Below, one piece after another: positions 37,491 through 49,509 of a DNA stretch of 64,000 nucleotides. Where the stretch lies: the NCBI GenBank assembly GCA_013398955.1, contig VWPU01002161.1, positions 1 to 64,000 on the forward strand, given 5' to 3'. The translations under genes and the position numbers were made by a program. Position 1 is the stretch's first letter. Each line of letters begins with the position of its first letter. This DNA comes from Callaeas wilsoni. Its lineage: Eukaryota; Chordata; Aves; Passeriformes; Callaeidae. Below the pieces are notes generated by a model. That model was not told the origin of the DNA and made no database searches. It saw nothing but the letters and a program-made list of their open reading frames with translations.

Positions 37491-40400
37491 GCAGGGGTCG
37501 CTCAGAGTTCAGCAACAACGCTTTGCACTCCCAATTTCAGTCACTGGTTTTGCACGATGCATGGTCCCAGTTCACCCCAGAGCCGCGATGGGAGAGCCCT
37601 CCAGCCTCGACGCAGCTCCTCCTGAGCTGGGTGCAGGACCGAAGGGCAGAGCACCCTCCCTGGCTCCTGCCCATGCATCCCTGGAGGGGACAGCAGGGTC
37701 CAGTGCCAGGGCCTGTGCCGAGCACCTGGGGGGCTCTCGTTTTTCACCTGTCAGCTGAAGGCAGCACACGGCTTGTGGTGCTCCCAGGTGCCCACACCTG
37801 CCCGGGGTTGGGAATCAGGTCTTGCTTCCCAATGTCACACGATTGAGAGGCTTGGCTGCTGAGGTGTGTGGCTGTGCAGTGTCAGGCACAGAGACAGCAG
37901 GATCACGACCCCATCTCCTGGAACACCACAGCACATGGGGCTGCCCAGAGGACCCGACCATCCCTAGGCCAAGGGAGATGCTACCAGAAGCAGTGCCAGG
38001 TCAGCACAGTCAGCCCCCAGGGCAACACAGGATATCTACAGACACATAAAGGGGTGGGGGGCTGCTCTCAAACCTTTCCCAGACAGTCCCAACTCTTTCA
38101 CCTGTGCTAGTATCTTCTGGCTCCTTCTCCCACTGCCTGCCCAGCCAGGTGCCCAGCCCTGCTCTTACGTGTAAGATCTCTCACGAGAAATGTATAAAAT
38201 TCCCAAATATACACAAATAAGGACTGGAAGGGACTTGGGTCAATCAGGCACAGTCACTCATCTCACAAAACACTGTATCTGATGAGGGTTTTAGGCTGAA
38301 GCTCCAGAGGCTGCTAATGAAGAGCTCCTAGAGCTCCAGAAGGCAGGTGAAAGTCCTGGTTCCACCCTGCTGACAGAGACTTCCCAATCCTAGCTCAAAG
38401 GTATTCATGGACATCACTTAGCCAGTTGTTGTTGCACTATTCAGTTCCTTTAGTTCAAGGAAATGCATACCTACCATCAATCTTTAAGTTTCCAGTCTTC
38501 ATTTTTGAAGGGTGAATATGCCAAACCCTCAATCCCTTTGCATCAGGACAGGCAGAATGACCCCAAGAGCTTTTTCCATGTACCAGTTTTAACCCAAATC
38601 AAACCGTTCCTGAATATGGGTGGTATTTGGCCATACTTCTTTCAAACAGGGAAAACATCAACGAGGTTTCCTCGGAATGGCAATTAAAATGCCCAGATCT
38701 GAGCCCTGCCCCTTGTAACTGCATATACCCTGTTGTTGATGTGATGTGCAGAAAGTGCATTCCCTTTCGTCTCATTTATAATCCACATCGAGTGACCTGG
38801 ATGAATTGGACCATCTGGAAAGCAGAGTTACTCAGAGCCCATCTCCTCCACCTACCTGCTCTGCTCACACTGAGACATTTGGAAATGGGCAAACTGAAAC
38901 CATTTACTTGTCTGTGGGATTACTCAGGCCAGCATTTTCCACATGGGAGCAGCTGAAAATCATCCCGACGAGCCCTTGCATCCCAGAGAAGCCCCTGTCA
39001 GAAACAAACCCCTCGAGGCTCATCAATAAAAGCAAGGAGCACAGGTTGGCTGCTCTCCTCTCTACATGCCTCACCTGGAGCATAGCTTGCTGGCACCTCA
39101 GGCTCCTCACTCATCCTGGACCAAAGCACTGAGCAGGAGAATGTCCATGAACCATGGTGGTTCATTCTGACACAGGGCAAACACAGCCACACATCCAGAG
39201 CTGTCTTGTCCCAGTATGCTGAGGTAGGTGGGCTGCAAAGATTTGGAGTTGACCCTGCCAACCCCAGGGCAAGCACAGCCCCTCTACCCTGGTAACACAT
39301 CAAAACCAAACCCCCTCACACAAATTTTGGCAGAGTAGTGCTTGGAGAACTTGCCTGTGCTTGCCTCGGGGGACCCCTTCACACACATCCTCACAGAAGA
39401 GGTGCTCCAGAGTAGAAACAAGCGTGGTCTCCACTGCTCTGCTGCAGGTAAACAACGGCTTGAGAGTCCTCAGAAAAATACTCTGGGCAGCAGACTTAGC
39501 CTCCTGGGACATAGCTGTCTCCCTGCTTCCTGCACGTGGCTGACAAGATCCCCGAATGCAATCTCCCAACCCTTCTGCTCAGGAGTGTCGCAATTCTTGT
39601 TTCACTAATCAAAAACAAACACTATTGACTGACAGCGAAGCCTTTGCTTGTGATCAATTGTGAGCACCTCCAGCTCCTGCTGCTGGGCAGTGATGTTCTC
39701 CTGCAAGTGTCCCAGCTCCGCTCCTGCCCCCACACCCTGCATTGCTGACAATATTACCTCAAAGCTGAAATTTTCAAAAGGGCTTTGATGGGGAAGCTAG
39801 GGCACTCACGAGCCTGTGTAAGGGGCAGCAACACAAATGAGATCCATGCTGGAATTCAGTCAGAGGGGGAAATGGTTTTCTTGCCATTCGTTCTGCTCCC
39901 AGTGCTCCAAGGCACGTGTCACCATGAGTTTGTGCACGGCCGCATCCACACGCATCTGAAATGAGTCACGTCTGCTCCCTGCTTCCAGAGATTCCCTCTG
40001 ACCACTGCAGACGCAGGGACATCTCAAAGCAAGCATGCTTAATCCGGGGGGAGCAAGGGGCTGGGCTTCTGGGTTACAGCATACAAATGCTGGAGCAGTA
40101 ATAACATTTCAGTTCTTCTTAAAAGCATTGAGAAGCTGCCCCACAGACTCCCCATCCCAGTGCCAGCTGGGGGAAAGACTGGAACTGAGCACTGAAAAGA
40201 CACAAAATCTTCCTTGTTTCAGGTGTTTAGAATATGGCAAATGAGTTTATCACCCAAATAAATGTGATCTGGAATACTGGCTTAAGCTGCTGAAATACCA
40301 CAGAAATTAAACTGGCAGCAGGGCTGAAGCAAACAGGCTGTTGCTGCATTTCCCTGCAAACAAATGGCAAAGTACCTGCTGAGTCACTGGATGGAGCCTG

Positions 40401-43000
40401 ACAGGTTTAACAGTGGAAAGCCAAGAACCCAACCTGAACTCCAGATTACATATTCTAGAAACACGCTGAGTTTTACGTGTGCGTTTTGGGCACTCTGTGA
40501 TTATGTATATATATTGTATCAACAGGACCCACCCCACCACCCCGAACAGTTGCTCAATGAGATTAGGAGTCCTTCAGCAGTGCTAATTAGTGCTTACGCA
40601 AGCAAGGATTTCTCCAAGCCCTCGGGGCTGCTGCGTGGAGCTGAGGATGCTCCCGGATCTGCAGACGGTGCCCTGCGACAGGGACCTGCATTAATGGCCC
40701 TTCCCTGCTGCTTCGACAAAAACGTTCCTCCCTTCGTCCTCCTGAGGGGCTGCCCGGGTTCAAACGCTGGCCAGCCAGCCTGCAGGTGAGGAGGAGGTGA
40801 GGGGAGAGTAGGGACAGGGCAGATCTGGTCTCCTGCACTACTGTAAGGGGATTTTTCAGATCACCACTGTCCCATGATGCAGGACACCCGCTGCCTCCAG
40901 CTGGGGACAGTGCCAGGGTGACATTTGTGAGATACCAGCAGGACACTATTGCAACCCAGCCCCAGAGGGAGTCAGGCTGGCTTGAACAAAACACATGGGT
41001 TCTCATTCAATAACCAGACAGGCTCTAAGACAGCTCCAGGAAAGCCTCCAGAAAAACCAGTTACAAACCCTTTCACACCTGGACAGCTCATTCCCCTGCA
41101 AAACAAACATCTGGGCCTCGCTTAGGAGGAGATTTGGGGCCACGAACACAGGAACAGCACTGCGGAGCCTGCATCCCCACAGGAGCTCTGCTGCCTTACA
41201 AGCGGCTTGAGATGCCTGTGAAAAAAACACTATATAATTTTAAAATTAAAAAAAGACAGCAGCACAAAGGGCTTGTGGAGCAGCTTGTTAAAATGAGGAG
41301 AACCATGCAGCAATGGGACAAGCAGTGGTGACTCCAGGACACTCGGCATCTGTGCTGGGGACTCCATAAGCCTGTGCCTTGGATAATATAATGCTTTATG
41401 CAGGGAAACCAGGGAAGAAGGAATGTGCCTGTTTGCATTTCCACCTTCCCTCACATTACCCTGCCAAGGTAAAGCTTGTGAAAGTTGGGCTTAATGACTT
41501 TGCCTGAAAAGAGAGTATTTACATCCTTAAGAGCATCTGGCATAGTTCTGTATTTCATCTTCCTTTCAAAGAATAATGCAGCTTCTAAAAATTCCCTCCA
41601 AGAGCCGTTATGATTTTATGCTGCTCCTGGTATAATAAACAACTTCATTCGTCAGGCTCCAGGCATTTTGCAAAGAAGCCAGCGTCACGACTGACATCTT
41701 GCAGAAAGGAACCTGAAGCAGTACAGCTTTCCCAGCAGCAACCAAGAAACCCTGGGAGACACCCACACTGGTCCTGCAGCCTCCACACTACAACACCCCC
41801 ATTCCTACACAGCCACAGGATGACCCAACCCTCTGGTAATCTTCTGCCAGGAAGTGTTTAGAAACCTGACCGTGCCATTCATGGTGGTTTTAAAGTCCCA
41901 CTCTTTACAAGTATAAGAAACTGGCACTGCATTCATGAGCGCTCAACTTCTTTCTTCTTTTTAAGAGCTAGAAAATGCTGTATTTACTATATGTATATAT
42001 GATGTGTATGCTATGTTTGCTCTATAGAAAATACTATAATTACTAATGCAGAGGAAGTCCACAGCAGCGTGGGTGCTGATCTGTATTTTTTAGCAGGCTG
42101 AGTCTTCCTCATGGACCATATTGCTGAAAGGACAGCGTGCTGGTTTCATCCATCTGTACAGTGTGAACTGCTAAAGCAATCTCTTAGTAATTCATTAGCT
42201 CTTTTCATCCTCTATTCCTCTCTGAAATATATCCTGATTTCCCACACGTACAGAAATGGTGGGATATAAAACATAAGACTGTGCCAATGGATGAGTATAT
42301 TGGCCTTCTGTGAGGTAGTGCTCTGTTACTCAATAAAAATAAAAAGCTGAAATATAACAATTGCTCTGACCATTTGGAATTTCCCTTGTGTTAAAGAAGG
42401 CACAAAGCAGCTCTGGACAATGATGCTCCAATCCACCACATTCTCCTCCTTTGGGACACCAGCAGCCTCCCAGTGTTTCCCTCAGGCTGCAGCAGCTTGT
42501 GTCAGCCCTGAAGCCCCTCAGGAGCCAGCTGGCAGTGCCACTCTTTGGGAAATTCCAGTCCCCATCTGCTGGGGATTTTTATATTGCATTCATCCCTCTG
42601 GACTGGCATTCTCCCATCTCCAGAAAGAAGTTCTGAGCTTTACCAACTGAAATTCAGGTTCAACAAAACGACAATAGTCAGGGTTTTTTTCCAATTTATG
42701 CAGCATCCTGGAGGAGCAATTGGCATCAGCCCCAGTGCAGAACCAGGTGTTGTTAAAAGTGTTTTAAATCCTTGCCCTGCACTACACATGCTGTTCCCAT
42801 TCCTGTTCCTCCATGGTTCCTGCTGGCTTCAGCATTCAGAAGGAAACTCTTAATGCCTCGTTTGGTTGTTTCCTCAAACACCATACTGACATTCCCAGAT
42901 TTCTGTAGCTACCACAGACAGTGGATAAGCAGGCAGCCAGGCAGCCCTGTCCTGAACAAGGACTGACACTGACTGGCTTCTAATGCAGAGATTTTAAACC
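37491..43000. other. Non-coding stretch, no gene seen
   Basis: Somewhat more GC-rich than the left half near the CpG island and again at about 40.6-40.8 kb. No exon with a known domain was recognised, and I specifically looked for thrombospondin type 1 repeats. Confidence 0.5.
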
Positions 43001-43002
43001 AC

Positions 43003-43210
43003 AGAATGGTTTGGGTTGGAAGAGAAATCAAAGACCATCTTGTTCCAACCCCCCTGCCATGGGCAGGGACACCTCCCACTAGACCAGGCTGCTCAAGGCC
43101 AGCCTGGCTTTGAACACTTCCAGTGAAGAAGCATCCACAACTTCCCTGGGCAACCTGTTTCAGTGCCTCAAATCCCTCACAGTAAAGAATTTCTTCCATA
43201 AGGCATCTTG
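43003..43210 (-). mobile_element. CR1 LINE 3' fragment, well preserved
   Basis: AGAATGGTTTGGGTTGGAAG, CCAACCCCCCTGCCATGGGC, ACACCTCCCACTAGACCAGG and CAGTAAAGAATTTCTTCC match the complement of the CR1 3' end almost exactly. It is on the minus strand, and is the least diverged CR1 copy in the window. Confidence 0.95.
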
Positions 43211-44410
43211 CTAGAGAAGGAATTTAGTATCAGGAGCATTAAAAAATGCTCCTCAGGCTTTACAGGTCAGAATCTGGAGCGAAGTGGGCAGAAATAGCAA
43301 AACAAACAAAAAAATGCAATAAATTTACTCTTTTAAAAATTAATTTTTAACGCTTACAAAATAAGTTACTATTGTTTAAATGTCATAAGAAATTTGGATT
43401 GCTTTAGGAAAATGGAACATGAAAATATCAAAAAGTGAACTTGAAATCCAGAGACATGCCCACATCCATCAGGCTGTCCCCTCTACAGAAAAGTGGGAAC
43501 TTTCTCACCCAGTGTAGTGACACAAGCCAAAAATGAGGTGGCGACCACATTTCAAAGGGCAAAAAACCCCTGTCATTTTCAGTAGAGCAGGCAAAAAAGC
43601 ACCAACAAATCTCTCTGCAGCTGTCAGCCCTTTCACATCTCAGGTTTGCGATAAACAGTGACAGATTTCACCCTGGAACACAGCAGCTACACTTTCCAGG
43701 TTTTTAATGTTGTTCTGAAATGAATAATCTAATTGCCAGATATGGAAAAAAAGTCACTTGATCCTGCTCAGGCTGAGAAGAGTTTTGAATTACGAAATCC
43801 TTCACTAGACCATAAAACCACAGCAGAGGTCTGCTCTTGTGTAGGGCATTATTTCAGAGGATCCATATATGGATATTAAAGTAGCAGAATCTTTTGGCAG
43901 GTGACCAGTTGGAAACTAAACTGCAAAAGCCTCATAATGTATTTATTCCTCATTCATAGGCAGCAGCCCATAATTAAAGACCAAAGCACCTTGTGCTCCT
44001 GCACACAAGGTACAATACCTGTTTCATGGTTCACTTAAAACATCTGAGCCCAAGCTGCAAGACTGCACCATTTGTCTCCTTGACATCCCACTCAACAAGC
44101 TACTTCTTGGCCAGAAACAAGCAACTTCTCTGCAATGGGAAGCAGCATTTAACACATTCAAAAATATAATAAGAGGTATCTGATTAACCCCTGAAAACAC
44201 ATCAGCTGCACAAGCCACTGCTCCTGTTTCTTCTGGATCTCTGAAGAACTGGAGGCAGCAACGCAAGCCTGGCATGCCCTGGGCAGCCACCGTGGTCCAG
44301 TGCAACCTCACCTTTCCCGGCATGCACGAGTGCAAACCTGACCCCCAGGTCTGTCACAGAGCTCTGGAGTTCTAAGCTACTTCAGCTAAAACTTCTGATT
44401 TTAAAAAGGC
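43211..44410. other. Non-coding spacer between two CR1 pieces
   Basis: About 1.2 kb without a recognisable exon or repeat. It may be unrelated sequence, or sequence inserted between two CR1 remnants. Confidence 0.4.
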
Positions 44411-44414
44411 CTTT

Positions 44415-45240
44415 GTCCGTGTAAGATTCCATGGGGTCCTGCTGACCTATTCCTCCAGCAGCTCCATGCCCAAGTTTACCAGCTGGTTGTCCCCAACATG
44501 GTGTCACTGGCAAACATGTTAAGAGTGCACTGAGTTGTCTCCTTCAGGTCACTGGCAAAATGTTCAAGATGCCAGGTGAGATCCCCACAGCATTTCTCTT
44601 GTCACCAGTCTCTACCTGGAGGTCAGCCTGTTACCCACTGAGGACCACCACTCCCTCTGAGCCCAATCCATCAGTCAGTGCTTCACCCAGCCCATCACGC
44701 CCTGAATCTTGATACCAAAATAGGGTGGGAAAAAGTGTTGAAAGGCTTGCTGAGCTGAGGTAAAAAACATACACTGCTCTCTCCTCATCCACAAATTCAG
44801 TCACTTTATCACAGAGGGCAATCCTGGTGGTCAGGTGTGACTGACTCCAGTAAACTCATACACTTATACAGACCATTCCCAATCATTTATCTTACATGTG
44901 GCCAGAAACATATTCCTGGAGGACTCACTGCATGACTTTCCAGGTACAGAAGCAAGAACAACTCCCTGCAGTTCCCTGCATTGCTTCCCAGGCCTTGCTT
45001 CAAGAGGGGGCAACACTTGCTTTCCTCCAGTCACCAGGAATTTCCCTGTTCTCCATTAAAGATGGTCATGAAAGATGTCCCAGCAGCCTTGTGAGGGCAC
45101 CAGCAGGTTCTCTCTCCACCTTGGATGGGCTCCACCAGATCCTGTGAATTTGTAAGGGTTGAGCCTTCCAAAGTAACCCTGGCCTTGATCCTTACCCACA
45201 GCTCATGCCTCTTCTCCTCATTCTACCTTCTCACATGCAC
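44415..45240 (-). mobile_element. Diverged internal CR1 LINE fragment
   Basis: The segment follows, in degenerate form, the complement of the CR1 part upstream of its 3' end. It passes a stretch like TGTCACTGGCAAACATGTTA-AGAGTGCACTGAG, then AAAGGCTTGCTGAGC, CTCTCCTCATCCACAAATTC and TTTCCTCCAGTCACCAGGAA. The minus-strand copy lacks the 3' terminus. It is much more diverged than the 43.0-kb copy, so the two were probably separate insertions. The right boundary is approximate. Confidence 0.65.
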
Positions 45241-48200
45241 CTTGGAAATCAGGTTGGTCAAGAGGCAATGGAGGCCCTGGGTAGTGTGTCAACTGTCACT
45301 AAATCATCCAGCAACAGTTCCCCATTTTCCTTGTCCAGCATTTAACTCTTTAAAGGCAAACAAACAGAGGGGAATGGTCTGGAACAGTCTGAGGAATACT
45401 CTGGAGGAGTATGTCACATTCAATCCTAGCAATATGAAGAAATCCAATAGGAGTTCTAAGGGATTGCTTTAGTGCTACAAGTAGGAAACAGGTGTGCATT
45501 CCCTACTTCCACTCCAGAGCCCTTCAGGGACATTCATTACAAATAGTACTGCTGGGAAGAAGTCATCACAAAGCAGCTCCTGGCAGCAATGGAAGAGCCC
45601 AAACCTTAGAACCTGGCAGTGACAGATACCTTCCCAGATATCCCACGAACCCAACAAAACTTGGTATCAGTAATCATCACGGATGCATTATTTAGCTGGA
45701 CATGAAGTGTTTATACATAACTTTCTGACTGCAAATTACACATGTTACTAACAATACATAAATATCACTCATTTTTGCTTTGTCTCTGGTATTCCCGACA
45801 CAGCTGGCAACTATAACAGCTGGCAAACTCCGAAGGAATTAAAAATTTCTACAATGTTTTCATTAACATGCATCTAATGTTTTAGACTGCAAGCATCCTT
45901 CCTGCTTTTCATACCAATTTCTTCAGAACCACTATTTATAAACCACTCTCCTCCCCAGCTACTGACCATCCGGATTTTACAGAATTCACGGAAAATAATT
46001 CCTCTGAAACAGCCCTGACACAGGGCCCAGTTTAATTACAGATCAACAGCTTTGTTATGGTTCTCACCGTTCATTCCTACCCTGCTTGCAAAAGCAGGCA
46101 CTTGAACTCTGTTCAGGGATCCTGCTGGAAGCAGCGCTTCCCAGCTGCACGTAGGGCTGCCCCTGGTGCCATCTCGTGGTGGTCTGTAGGAGATCCCGGG
46201 GCATTCGGAGAAGTAATTGTGCTCTACTGCTCTTCAGTTCAGTTTAACTGAGGTGAAAACTGGGTTTAGTAGACCCAAATCCATGCCTTGGACTAAGAGA
46301 TAGGGAAATATGAGGCTGTACCACTGTCTCTACTCTCATTTTTGGTGTCTGCACTTTGCTTGCTAACTTTTTCCTCTACAATACTTTCACATCAGAAGCA
46401 TTTTTAAAAAATGTAATAATGTAAGAAGTGCTAATGTCACTACAAATTAGTGAGTACCAATACTGTGTATCTTCATACAGCACAATCCAGCTGAAAAAGT
46501 AGCTGAACAGACCAGTATTTGCCTTCCAGCAGCAAGGCAATGCATTTAATTGTACATACCACTGGCTCACTGAGGAACATGACTAATATTGCATCCATTA
46601 ATGAAATCTAGCTTTCGTGCAGGACAGCGTTTGTCCTTTATATTTAATCTACAAGAGTCTCTCAAACCCTTAATAACTGCAGTCTTAAAAGCCTAAACCA
46701 GCGAGAAACAGAAAAGCCTAGAACAGAAAGCCTGGCACATATTCACAATGCTGTTCCTGAGTATTAAGTTTTCCTTGTGGTTTCTATCCTTGCCTTTTCC
46801 ATGTCTGTGGCTTCTCATTTAGAGCTCTTTCTCTTCCCAGCTAAAGGCTACTCTGACTACCACCCATCCTCATTTCTGCACCTGATCTGTTGCACGCAAG
46901 TGTTTCCATGGTCAGAGCTCTACAAGAATATTTGAGTATTGATAATTTTCTCAAGTTTTCTGGTCTTACAACATGTGTACACAATGCTGGGATCAAGATC
47001 TTGAACACATCTCTACTTACCCGCACGCAAAACCCAGAAATTGCTTCAGGCCTGCAAGTTTAACTTGGCTTCACAACAGACCCAGGTGAGAAGGCAGAAA
47101 AAGCCACCCTTACAAAGTGATGAGCAGTGCATTTACCACCCGGGATGCTCTGAGCAAGAGCCTATCTTTAGAATTTTAAGCCTTCATGATCTGGCAGACT
47201 GCTGCCCTGCTGTGGGTCAGTGCACTAACAAAGGAAACACTCCCATGTCCCCCTGTTTTCAGCTTGGCTGTTTTCCTAACTTCTGTTTGAGAGTTTCTTC
47301 TATCATGGTTTTGGTACGTGAGGGTAACAGACTTCAAAATCTATGCCTAAATTAAGTGAAAATGCATTCTGTTCAACCTGATCATTTCCCAGCAATGAAC
47401 TTCTAAAGAATAAGTTGTCTCATACATAAGTGCAAATATTTTTTGGCAGTGCTGGGCTTGTGGTGACTGATTTCAAGGTTCTCCTGTTTGGAGGGAGCTC
47501 ATCAAAGTCTTGTAAGATTATGTGGCAAGGCCAGTCACCAACTACACGATGCCATGGGTGAAATCTTATCACACAAATGATGTCAGAAGGACGTTAGCCA
47601 GTATTTTTGTTTGAATCCAGACTTGAACTTTATCAATGATGACTAACCACAAGGCCATGCATTAAAGTCAGAGTTCTCCTTGGCATTAGTGGGAGTTAAC
47701 ACCTTCCAAATATCTTTTGCTTTATTAACCCTTTCACAACAGCTCACCTCATGCTCCTATGCATAGAAAGGCTTTTGCCTATCAGCATGTCAATCCCCCT
47801 CCTCACCCAGTGGAGTAGCAGCTTCAGCAGTGTGAGATGCCAGAAAGAGGCGTTATTTTGTGCTTTGAAACACAGATCCAGACCCTACCATGAGTTCTAG
47901 GAAGAAAAGGAGGTCATTTCTGGGTACATTTTAAGCACTTCAGATTCCTGAACTGCAAGTTTAATAAATTTATGGATGTGGCCTTGAACTGAAGTAACTA
48001 CACACCTAAGTGACAAATCTTAAGGCATTTCTTCTGCCAGGAGAAGCTGTAAGAAACTCTCTTGGGTTGTCAGCTAAACTCTATCCTACAGCAAGGTGGC
48101 AATGTTGTAAATTCAGAACTGATCCAAGGCACAGGGACTGGGGCTACTACTTTTTAAGACACTGACAAGGTCCCTATTATATTTTTTCAGGCACCACACC

Positions 48201-48505
48201 AGGGCCAGAAGCATCATTTTTCACCATTACCTTCAGCTACAACAATTAGAAAAGCAAGTAATTGAAATGCCTTCAGCTGTTTTGAACTCACAACCACCTA
48301 GATCACCATCATGGGCCAAAAATTCCTATTACTTTTCTAAATATTTACTTTGTGTCTGAAGAGTAGGACCCAAATGCCTACACCTAACATCTCCTTAAAG
48401 TGCCACACAGGAACCAGTCTCGAAAAGAAATGATAACCTCACACAGAGATTGCTCTGCACTTTCTCTCCAACAGAAGCTTTAAAAAGCACATGCACATGT
48501 CTTGG
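45241..48505. other. Intergenic stretch left of RRAS2, no gene seen
   Basis: No recognisable exon. A 104-codon Cys-containing plus-strand frame (47041-47355) has no known domain and no convincing splice sites. Confidence 0.5.
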
Positions 48506-48634
48506 TTAATAAACTTTGCACAGCAGCTGCTGGTGGTGCCAGGGTTGTTTATCTTGTTTGTAAGGTTTACCACGTTTACAACGTGGCTTAGCAGGTGTAG
48601 GTTCCTTAGCATCAACCTCCTCAAAGTCATCCAT
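48506..48634 (-). other. Short unrecognised open frame downstream of RRAS2
   Basis: In minus-strand sense, ATG at 48634 opens 42 codons beginning MDDFEEVDAKEPTPAKPRCK, with a basic middle (RGKPYKQDKQ) and a TAA at 48506. An acidic head, a Pro/Ala linker and a basic segment look protein-like. A TTTTTTTTTAACATGCAG acceptor-like string lies about 65 nt upstream, but in-frame stops separate it from the ATG. It could be a decayed retrocopy, a small ORF or chance. I do not recognise the family. Confidence 0.2.
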
Positions 48635-49509
48635 CTCTCCACGTGGAGTCTACCACCTTCTCTCTCTACCAGTTACAAGGAGCTGCATGTTAAAAAAAAA
48701 CTTATCTATGTAATACTCTACTATTTAAAGCCATTCTACTATGAGTGAAGGGTTAAAAATAACTGAAAAAAATTATAAAACCTAAAGATATGTTCACCTC
48801 ACAAGTTCAGTCTCAGCATACATGCTGTAATCTGTTGTCTTAACTCATTCTAATGCCGTATATTCAGTGATTTAACTCCAGAGAGCCTTACATAGTTAAG
48901 AAAACACGTGGTGTTTGCTACAGGCTGTAATTTCTTACATTTGACTTGAAAAATGCAATGCATCTCCCAAATGTGTTTCCACTGTAACTCTTGTTTGAAT
49001 CTTCCACACATTCCTCCTAAGTAGCCTTTCATCAACCAATAAATCCATCGGGGAGGGGAAGCGACCCACTCTCTCAAAACTGCATTACGCAAGCTAATCT
49101 AAATTACATTACAAAAACTTAAATTCCTCTGCAGAGCCTGGCAGTAGTGTGACTTCAAGGTTTACTGCCTTGATGCTGTAAAGGTGCCTGGAACTTGTCT
49201 CAGCCCTGTTTTCTCAGGAGACACTTTCAGATTTATGGCAGAGCACCTGAGAGTGAGCATAGCCTGAGAGCACAAGGGTTGTTGATCGGACCACTGACTA
49301 CACCCTTCAAGCCAAAGCAAACATCAGCTTTTGTCATCTGTCATGACTTAAGTTGAAATGGCTTTTCTTTACTTCCAAGCTCGAGGAAAATGCTGTGCAG
49401 GCATGCACTGCTATTCCCTAGCCAGGTTCCATCATTCCCTCCTACCCCCCCACCCCCCAAAAATGCGGGTTTTGGAAGAGATTCAGAAAGAGGCAGTGTA
49501 CTTACCCCC

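Noticed and set aside
36766..37846. Long open frames (125, 153 and 172 codons) on both strands of the CpG island
   Set aside because: High GC content removes stop codons, and the frames are low-complexity Pro/Arg/Gly-rich with no recognised domain.
47041..47355. Cys-containing 104-codon plus-strand frame considered as a SPON1 exon
   Set aside because: It lacks the Trp-Ser-x-Trp and Cys-Ser-x-Thr-Cys-Gly words of thrombospondin repeats and has no clear acceptor or donor pair.
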